Assembly: GCA_002376235.1 (NCBI GenBank)
Contig: DFNX01000016.1
Coordinates: 930,001-994,000, forward strand
Reading direction: 5' to 3'
DNA: 64,000 nt
From: Neorhizobium sp. UBA3556
GTDB lineage: Bacteria > Pseudomonadota > Alphaproteobacteria > Rhizobiales > Rhizobiaceae
The translations under genes and the position numbers were made by a program. The notes below the pieces were generated by a model, which made no database searches, was not told the DNA's origin, and saw nothing but the letters and a program-made list of their open reading frames with translations. Numbering within the stretch: position 1 is the stretch's first letter; every line of letters begins with the position of its first letter. Shown piece after piece: positions 58,700 through 64,000 of this stretch.

Positions 58700-60289
58700 A
58701 TGAGCGAGATCACGACACCAGCATTCGTCGAAACGGGAAGCACCTCACCGACAGTGGAACGACGCCGAAGGCCCGGTGGCCGTGGCGGCGAGCGCAGCCG
58801 CGGCACAACAGCCGGGACAAAATACCGCAGCCTCATCAATACGATCACAAAGACCGAGATCCTCACCACTGAAACGCTGGAGGACATTCACAACGCCTCG
58901 CTGACCGTGCTGGAGGAAATCGGCATGGACATCATCCTGCCGGAAGCACGCGAGCGGATGAAGGCAGCCGGTGCCGATGTCACACAAGGGTCGGAGCGGG
59001 TCCGTTTCGACCGTGGGCTGATCGAGGAACTGATTGCATCCGTTCCATCGACTTTCACCATGCACGCACGAAACCCTGCCCGCAACGTCAGGATCGGCGG
59101 CAATAATCTCGTCTTCGCGCAGGTCGCCTCCGCCCCCTTCGTCGCCGACCGCGATGGTGGCCGCCGCGCCGGTAACAGGCAAGACTTCCGCAAGCTGATA
59201 AAACTCGCCCAGCATTACGACATCATCCACACGACCGGCGGTTATCCGGTCGAGCCTATCGACATCCATGCCTCTGTACGCCATCTCGACTGCCTGTCCG
59301 ACCTGGTGAAACTGACCGACAAGGTGTTCCACTGTTACTCGCTCGGAAAACAGCGCAATCTCGATGCGCTGGAGATCGCTCGCATCGGCCGGGGCATCTC
59401 GATGGAGCAGATGGAGACCGAGCCTTCCCTGTTCACCGTCATCAACTCCTCCTCACCCTTGCGCCTCGATGGGCCGATGCTGCAGGGGATCATCGAGATG
59501 TCGTCGCGCGGCCAGGTCGTCATCATGACACCCTTCACGCTGGCAGGCGCAATGGCCCCGGTGACGATTGCCGGCGCGCTGGTGCAGCAGAATGCCGAGG
59601 CGCTCTGCGGCATCGCCTTTACCCAGATGGTGAGAAAAGGCGCGCCGGTGATGTATGGCGGCTTCACCTCCAATGTCGACATGAAGACGGGCGCACCCGC
59701 ATTCGGCACGCCGGAATATATGAAGGCTGTCATCGCCGGCGGCCAGCTGGCGCGCCGTTACGGCATCCCCTACCGCACCTCCAACACCAACGCCGCCAAC
59801 ACACTCGATGCGCAGGCGGCTTATGAAAGCGCCCTGTCGCTCTGGGCGCTGACTCAAGGTGGCGGCAATTTCGTGCTGCATTCGGCCGGCTGGACGCAAG
59901 GCGGGCTGACGGCCTCCTTCGAAAAATTCATCCTCGATGTCGATATGCTGCAAATGGTGGCGGAATTTCTCACACCGCTCGATGTCTCGTCCGATGCGCT
60001 GGCGCTTGATGCCGTGCGCGATGTCGGCCCCGGCGGGCATTATTTCGGCACGGCCCATACGCTGGCCCGTTACGAGACGGCCTTCTATTCCCCGATCCTC
60101 TCCGACTGGCGCAATTTCGAGACATGGACGGAAGCGGGAAGACCGACCACGTACGACCATGCCAACCGGGTTTATAAGGAGGCCTTGGCCGCCTATCAGC
60201 AGCCTGAACTCGATCCCGCGATAGAGGAGGAACTCGATTCCTTTGTGACTAGGCGCAAGGCCGAAGGTGGCGTCGCGACGGATTTCTGA
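58700..60289 (+). CDS. MttB-family (trimethylamine methyltransferase-like) protein, non-pyrrolysine
   Basis: A 529-residue protein of the MttB superfamily, corrinoid-dependent methyltransferases for quaternary amines. No in-frame amber occurs, so it is one of the non-pyrrolysine members, which demethylate betaines such as glycine betaine, proline betaine or carnitine. Features: a basic Arg/Gly-rich lead (~residues 20-40), EIGMDIILPEARERM, LVKLTDKVFHCYSLG and KGAPVMYGGFTSNVDMKTG. There is no corrinoid protein, no corrinoid activator and no methyl-THF methyltransferase next to it. Start ATG has GGGACAG upstream. It is divergent from the hybrid kinase. Confidence 0.85.
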   Translation: MSEITTPAFVETGSTSPTVERRRRPGGRGGERSRGTTAGTKYRSLINTITKTEILTTETLEDIHNASLTVLEEIGMDIILPEARERMKAAGADVTQGSERVRFDRGLIEELIASVPSTFTMHARNPARNVRIGGNNLVFAQVASAPFVADRDGGRRAGNRQDFRKLIKLAQHYDIIHTTGGYPVEPIDIHASVRHLDCLSDLVKLTDKVFHCYSLGKQRNLDALEIARIGRGISMEQMETEPSLFTVINSSSPLRLDGPMLQGIIEMSSRGQVVIMTPFTLAGAMAPVTIAGALVQQNAEALCGIAFTQMVRKGAPVMYGGFTSNVDMKTGAPAFGTPEYMKAVIAGGQLARRYGIPYRTSNTNAANTLDAQAAYESALSLWALTQGGGNFVLHSAGWTQGGLTASFEKFILDVDMLQMVAEFLTPLDVSSDALALDAVRDVGPGGHYFGTAHTLARYETAFYSPILSDWRNFETWTEAGRPTTYDHANRVYKEALAAYQQPELDPAIEEELDSFVTRRKAEGGVATDF

Positions 60290-60494
60290 CTGCCCTCAAT
60301 CCGATGCAAGACAGCCACAATCACGCCACAAAACAAGGCGCGGGTTGCGCACTTGCGGCAAAAATCAACTCCTGGATGATCGAGTGTGAACAGCCATTCA
60401 GACTACTTCCGGTTTCCGTCCATCAATCCGCCGAGATTGAGCATCACCTTATGAACGCACCCTTGGAACGAACCAGAGGGAAAGGACCACGATC

Positions 60495-60848
60495 ATGACG
60501 TTCATGAAGAAGACAGTTTCCGCAGGCCTCGCGGCACTCTCCGTCGCAGGCGCGCTTGCCGCGACAGCACCGGCCGCCGAAGCACGCGACCGCCATCATC
60601 ACGGCGATGACGTATTGATTGGTGCTGCCGCAGGTCTTGCAGGCGGCCTGATCGGAGGCGCGATCGTTTCCGGTTCGCAGCGCCCGGTCTATGTCGAGCC
60701 GGAATATGATTATGCGCCACCACCACCGCCGCCGCGTGTCGTCTATCGTCCTGCCTATTACGAGCCGGCTCCGCCACCGCCGCGTTGCCACTTCGAATGG
60801 GTAGAAAACGAATATGGCGAAGCCTATCGCGCTCGTGTCTGCTACTAA
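60495..60848 (+). CDS. Small secreted glycine-zipper/proline-rich protein
   Basis: A 117-residue exported protein. Signal peptide ~1-30 (AATAPAAEA|RDR), a glycine zipper-like stretch (IGAAAGLAGGLIGGAIVSG), then a Tyr/Pro-rich tail (YAPPPPPPRVVYRPAYYEP) and two Cys near the end. Such proteins are common in rhizobia and may insert in the outer membrane or bind the wall; none is characterised to my knowledge. AAAGGA precedes the ATG at 60495; Met4 may be the true start. The mature protein begins with RDRHHHGDD. Confidence 0.72.
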   Translation: MTFMKKTVSAGLAALSVAGALAATAPAAEARDRHHHGDDVLIGAAAGLAGGLIGGAIVSGSQRPVYVEPEYDYAPPPPPPRVVYRPAYYEPAPPPPRCHFEWVENEYGEAYRARVCY

Positions 60849-60866
60849 ATTCTGAAATCTAAATTG

Positions 60867-60898
60867 ACGAAGGCGGCGGTGGAAACACCGCCGCCTTC
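60867..60898. terminator. Bidirectional terminator
   Basis: CGAAGGCGGCGGTG and CACCGCCGCCTTCG form a perfect 14-bp stem with a GAAA tetraloop, between the convergent ends at 60848 and 60908. T-runs are short, but the stem is strong enough to serve both genes. Confidence 0.85.
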
Positions 60899-60907
60899 GT
60901 CGTTTGA

Positions 60908-61195
60908 TCAATCGTCGTCGTCGTCGATCCAGACCTGCTCGCCCGACTGCGGATGGAACTTGATTTCCATCTTGCGACCGTCCTTGTTGCGCGCCTCGAC
61001 CTCATAGCAGCCGTCATCGATATCGATGTCGCGGATTTCGAGGCCGAGCGGCGCGATCTTGCTGCGCAGGTCGGCTTCGCTCATCCAGTCGGCGATCGGC
61101 ACGTTACCGCAACGGCGGCGGTCATCATCTGCATGGGCAGCGGTGACGAATCCAACGGAAGCAAGGGTGGCAGTGGCGAGGATGAGGCTCTTCAT
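60908..61195 (-). CDS. PepSY-domain periplasmic protein with poly-Asp tail
   Basis: A 95-residue secreted protein: signal peptide (MKSLILATATLASVGFVTAA, cleaved near HADD), two Cys (RRCGNVP, DDGCYEVEA) and a PepSY-type domain (SEADLRSKIAPLGLEIRDIDID, then KDGRKMEIKFHPQSGE) ending IDDDDD. PepSY domains usually inhibit proteases or kinases. Start at 61195 has AAAGGAA upstream. It is divergent from a second PepSY gene that precedes a two-component system. Confidence 0.82.
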   Translation of the reverse strand: MKSLILATATLASVGFVTAAHADDDRRRCGNVPIADWMSEADLRSKIAPLGLEIRDIDIDDGCYEVEARNKDGRKMEIKFHPQSGEQVWIDDDDD

Positions 61196-61339
61196 GACGG
61201 GTTCCTTTCGAACTGACCTTTTCGATCCGGCCAAGGCACCGTTGCCTGACCGATGGAGAGACCTTACGAAAGTGGCGCTGAGCGATAACTGACAGCCCAT
61301 GTCAGCTAAATTTCAGCAAAGCCATGTTAGAAGAACCGG

Positions 61340-61657
61340 ATGTCGAAACGCCTCATCCCCCTCGCCCTCCTCTCCGCGCTGATCTTCGCCGCCCCTCATG
61401 TGCGCGCCGACGATGACGATCTCGACAGGCTGCGCGATGCGGTCAATCGTGGCGAGGTCATGCCCCTTTCGGCACTGCAGGACGAGGTGCGCCGCGCTTT
61501 TCCCGGCGAGATCATCCGCGTCAAGCTTGACGAGGACGACGGTCGCTTCATTTACGAGTTCAAGGTTCTGAAGCCTAATGGCCGGCTGGTCGAGATCGAG
61601 ATGGACGCGAAAGATGGCCGCGTGCTCGATGTCGACACCGATGACGATGATGATTGA
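61340..61657 (+). CDS. PepSY-domain periplasmic protein (FeuN-like candidate)
   Basis: A 105-residue protein with a signal peptide (~1-23, cleaved near VRADDD), PepSY core (LSALQDEVRRAFPGEIIRVKLDED and FIYEFKVLKPNGRLVEIEMD) and a poly-Asp C terminus (DVDTDDDDD). Its stop overlaps the upstream region of the response regulator gene, 14 bases before the ATG, so it is the first gene of a three-gene operon with the response regulator and kinase. In Sinorhizobium the FeuP/FeuQ system has a small periplasmic inhibitor, FeuN, encoded next to it; this gene is well placed to be its counterpart. Confidence 0.8.
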   Translation: MSKRLIPLALLSALIFAAPHVRADDDDLDRLRDAVNRGEVMPLSALQDEVRRAFPGEIIRVKLDEDDGRFIYEFKVLKPNGRLVEIEMDAKDGRVLDVDTDDDDD

Positions 61658-61671
61658 GGCAGCCGAAATCC

Positions 61672-62331
61672 ATGCGCATTCTGCTGGTTGAAGACGACGC
61701 CCTGATCGCAAGAGATGTCACCCGCCACCTCGAACATGCCGGTTATCTGGTCGAACATGAACGTGACGGCGAAAGCGGCTGGTTCCGCGGCGACGCAGAA
61801 GAATTCGCCGCCGTCATTCTCGATCTCGGCCTGCCCGAACTCGACGGCCTGTCGGTCCTCAAACGCTGGCGCGCCGCCGAACGGGATCTGCCGGTTCTGA
61901 TCCTGACTGCCCGCGGCAACTGGGAGGAACGGGTCGAGGGCATCGATGCCGGCGCCGACGATTATCTGGCAAAACCCTTCCAGATGCCGGAGCTTCTCGC
62001 CCGCCTTCGCGCGATTATCCGCCGCTCGCAGGGCAAGGCTGCCCCGGTGCTGCAGGCCGGGCGCCTGAAACTCGACCCGCGCGCGAAAAGCGCGTCCGTC
62101 GATGGCCTGCCGGTGGAACTCACCCCGCTCGAATATCGCTGCCTGCATTACCTGATGGCCAATGGCGACCGGCATGTCTCGCAGATGGAACTGACCGAAC
62201 AGCTTTATGCGCAGGATTTCGAGCGAGAGAGCAATTCGGTCGAGGTTCTGGTCGGGCGCTTGCGCAAGAAATTCGGCAAGGACCTCATCGCCACCCGCCG
62301 CGGCTACGGCTACCGGATCGGCACCGCATGA
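61672..62331 (+). CDS. OmpR-type response regulator (FeuP-like)
   Basis: A 219-residue response regulator: receiver with the acidic pocket LLVEDDALIARDV, phosphorylated Asp in VILDLGLPELDGLS (~residue 51), Thr in LILTARGNW and Lys in YLAKPFQM; then a winged helix (LTPLEYRCLHYLMANGDRHVSQMELTEQLY, ending RRGYGYRIG). The receiver stretch ARGNWEERVEGIDAGADDYL is characteristic of the alphaproteobacterial FeuP-like group. ATG at 61672 is favoured over a TTG at 61654. It overlaps the sensor kinase gene by 4 bases. FeuP controls cyclic glucan export in Sinorhizobium; target genes here are unknown. Confidence 0.9.
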   Translation: MRILLVEDDALIARDVTRHLEHAGYLVEHERDGESGWFRGDAEEFAAVILDLGLPELDGLSVLKRWRAAERDLPVLILTARGNWEERVEGIDAGADDYLAKPFQMPELLARLRAIIRRSQGKAAPVLQAGRLKLDPRAKSASVDGLPVELTPLEYRCLHYLMANGDRHVSQMELTEQLYAQDFERESNSVEVLVGRLRKKFGKDLIATRRGYGYRIGTA

Positions 62332-63698
62332 CCGGGGACAACTCAACCGCAAAGCCAGGACGTCGTCCGCTTTCAATTCGCACCCGGTTTCTGATCATTT
62401 CACTGATCACCGTTCCCGCCGCGCTCGCGCTGGCGGGATTGTTCATGGTCTCGGTCTTTTCCGCCAATCTGGAACGACGGCTCGACGCAGAACTGACCGG
62501 CCATATCAACAATATCGCAGCCTCCCTGCGCTTTGCTCCAGATGGCAGCCCGGAACGGCCGGCGGGCTTTTTCGATAAGCGTTTCGGGGATGCCTATGGC
62601 GGTCTCTACTGGCAGATCGGAGACGACACGTCCCCTGCTCGCCTGCGCTCGCCCTCGCTCTGGGATTTTACGCTCGCCCCGCCCGCCGACCTGCCGACAG
62701 ATGGCCGGGTTCTGCACTACGTCACGGCCGGACCCGACGGCTCGAAACTGACGGCACAGCAGCGGCAGATCATGGTACCGACGCCCGCTGGCCTGAAAAC
62801 CCTGCGGATCACGGTTGCTGCCGACCGCAAGCCCCTGCAGGATGCCGGTTATCGTTTCGCCTTCGACATCCTGCCCTATCTCGCGGGGCTGGCGCTCTTT
62901 CTGATCGGCGCCTCGCTCATTCAGGTCGTGTTCGGCCTGAAGCCTCTCGCCGCCCTGACAAGTGGTCTCGACCGTATTCGCGAACGCCGTGGGGGACGGC
63001 TGGACGGCGTGCTGCCGAAGGAGTTCGAGCCCGTCGAAAATTCGGTCAACCGACTGCTCGACGCACAGGCCCAGGCGATCGCCAAGGCCCGCGCCCGCGC
63101 CGGTGATCTGGCGCATGGGCTCAAAACGCCGCTGACGATCCTCTCCAACGATGCCCTGACCCTGCGCCAGAAGGGCGAGACGGAGATGGCCGACGAGATC
63201 GACCGGCTGGTGGCCATGATGCGTGCCCATGTCGAGGCCGAACTGGCAAGGAGCCGGATCGTCGCCAATGCCGAACTGCGCCAGTCCGATGCCGACATGG
63301 AAAAGATCACCGGCCAGATCGTCCGCACACTGAAGCGCACGCCGGAAGGCGAAGCGCTGACGTGGAATGTGGAGATCGGCGAACCGGCCGAGGTCCCACT
63401 CGACCCGCATGATCTGCGCGAACTGATCGGCAACATCGTCGAGAATACCGTCAAATGGGCCTCGAGCGAAGTGACCATCACCTGGAAAAACCGCCGCCTG
63501 ATCGTCACCGACGATGGCCCCGGCGTCGATCCGGAAAAGATCCGCAGCATGACCGAACGTGGTGTCAGACTAGATGAGCAGGTTCCCGGCACAGGATTGG
63601 GTCTTTCGATCGTCAAGGAAATCTGCACCGTCTATGGCCTGACGCTGTCGATCGAGAACCGCAAGGGCGCCGGATTGCAGGTCACGATCGAATTCTGA
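62328..63698 (+). CDS. Sensor histidine kinase (FeuQ-like)
   Basis: A 456-residue membrane kinase. A short cytoplasmic start, helix 1 (~25-45), periplasmic domain (~46-165), helix 2 (~180-205), HAMP-like linker, the phosphorylated His in ARAGDLAHGLKTPLTIL (~residue 264), N box IGNIVENTVKWA (~370), DDGPGVD and GTGLGLSIVKEI. It pairs with the upstream response regulator (4-base overlap). The upstream PepSY protein would face its periplasmic sensor domain, as proposed for FeuN with FeuQ. Assignment to FeuQ rests on gene order and family likeness. Confidence 0.88.
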   Translation: MTGDNSTAKPGRRPLSIRTRFLIISLITVPAALALAGLFMVSVFSANLERRLDAELTGHINNIAASLRFAPDGSPERPAGFFDKRFGDAYGGLYWQIGDDTSPARLRSPSLWDFTLAPPADLPTDGRVLHYVTAGPDGSKLTAQQRQIMVPTPAGLKTLRITVAADRKPLQDAGYRFAFDILPYLAGLALFLIGASLIQVVFGLKPLAALTSGLDRIRERRGGRLDGVLPKEFEPVENSVNRLLDAQAQAIAKARARAGDLAHGLKTPLTILSNDALTLRQKGETEMADEIDRLVAMMRAHVEAELARSRIVANAELRQSDADMEKITGQIVRTLKRTPEGEALTWNVEIGEPAEVPLDPHDLRELIGNIVENTVKWASSEVTITWKNRRLIVTDDGPGVDPEKIRSMTERGVRLDEQVPGTGLGLSIVKEICTVYGLTLSIENRKGAGLQVTIEF

Positions 63699-63771
63699 CC
63701 TTTGGCAGGAACGGCAAGGCAACGAACCGGCAGACGAAGCGTTTGCACGAAGGTAGACGACCTTTGGCAGG

Positions 63772-64000
63772 ATGGCGAAATTGTCCCTCACCCTCGAAGA
63801 TCGACATATGCGCCGGCGATCCTTCATCGCCGACACGACGGCACTCATCCTTTTCTTCACCACGACCGGCATTATCAACGAGCGCTTCATCGCGCAGATG
63901 AGCTGGGAAGAAGTGCTGAATGCCCGCCTTCTGGGTGCCCTGCTGATGATCCCGGTCGGCAGGCCTTATGGAATGTGGCGGGACTGGGTGATGAAACGGG
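63772..64000 (+). CDS. alaE: L-alanine exporter AlaE, N-terminal part
   Basis: Open to the window edge, 76 residues. The segment ADTTALILFFTTTGIINERF followed by MSWEEVLNARLLGALLMIPVG (core NARLLGALLMIPVGRPYGMWRD) matches E. coli AlaE (VADTFAM..., SGMSFEQSFYSRL, WPYGMYRD). AlaE is a small four-helix inner-membrane exporter of L-alanine. ATG at 63772 lacks good spacing to its purine-rich leader; ATG at 63808, just before RRRSFIADT, is an equally good start and fits E. coli length better. Confidence 0.8.
   Translation, partial: MAKLSLTLEDRHMRRRSFIADTTALILFFTTTGIINERFIAQMSWEEVLNARLLGALLMIPVGRPYGMWRDWVMKR

Noticed and set aside
1..64000. tRNA genes, rRNA genes, CRISPR arrays or a replication origin
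   Set aside because: I looked for cloverleaf-like ends, regular spaced repeats and DnaA-box clusters and saw none I could support by eye.

Overview
The window looks like chromosomal DNA of a Rhizobiales alphaproteobacterium (Rhizobium/Agrobacterium-type). It is GC-rich, densely packed and full of 1-4 base stop/start overlaps. Family content fits: a BacA/SbmA-like peptide transporter, IalB, membrane urate oxidase PuuD, small DUF1127 proteins, an ECF42 sigma factor with its YciI partner, and an MCP ending in a W-x-x-F tether. No rRNA, tRNA, CRISPR array, prophage or intact insertion sequence was seen. The species is not determined.

Layout. 1-9.4 kb: start of a bacA-like gene, YbfB-type MFS transporter, luciferase-like monooxygenase plus methionine aminopeptidase, an iron/cobalamin-type ABC importer (binding protein, permease, ATPase) with a START-domain protein, and malate:quinone oxidoreductase with an apparent Tat signal. 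9.4-14.8 kb: DUF1905 protein, ABC exporter, YciI/ECF42 pair, glutathione transferase, GFA protein. 14.8-21.1 kb: three TadG/TadE-like genes, IalB, SH3 protein, D,D-carboxypeptidase with a SPOR-like tail, diguanylate cyclase. 21.2-36 kb: 3-hydroxybutyrate dehydrogenase, xdhA-xdhB, xdhC, a second diguanylate cyclase, two LysR genes each facing a divergent small gene, an S10 peptidase, then puuD-guaD. 36-42 kb: chemoreceptor, FMN 2-hydroxyacid dehydrogenase, lytic transglycosylase, anchored thermonuclease, and a YefM/YoeB locus whose toxin gene carries an in-frame amber codon. 42-45.5 kb: minus-strand purine/ureide genes (puuE-uraD, then allA-uraH-phosphoesterase) with a nucleotidyltransferase stub between the two blocks. 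45.5-54.8 kb: DUF1127, homocysteine methyltransferase, TetR, DUF1045, FAD oxidoreductase head-to-head with mnmD, an unknown protein, SDR/MarR, FMN reductase, acyltransferase. 54.8-64 kb: large hybrid histidine kinase, orphan MttB-family protein, small secreted proteins, two divergent PepSY proteins next to a FeuP/FeuQ-like two-component system, and the start of alaE.

The main biochemical theme is purine breakdown. GuaD converts guanine to xanthine, XdhAB (matured by XdhC) makes urate, PuuD oxidises urate at the membrane using a fused cytochrome c, UraH and UraD give S-allantoin, PuuE opens it to allantoate, and AllA splits ureidoglycolate. Only the allantoate step is missing here. The genes lie in several blocks over about 23 kb.

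I found no clear wholly new system. The observations most worth following are the amber-interrupted YoeB with TGTAC-type operator repeats, the truncated nucleotidyltransferase inside the ureide cluster, a nested 35-bp dyad before puuE, a hairpin over the ribosome binding site of the TadG-like gene, the Tat-signal MQO, and the paired PepSY proteins with poly-Asp tails beside a two-component system.
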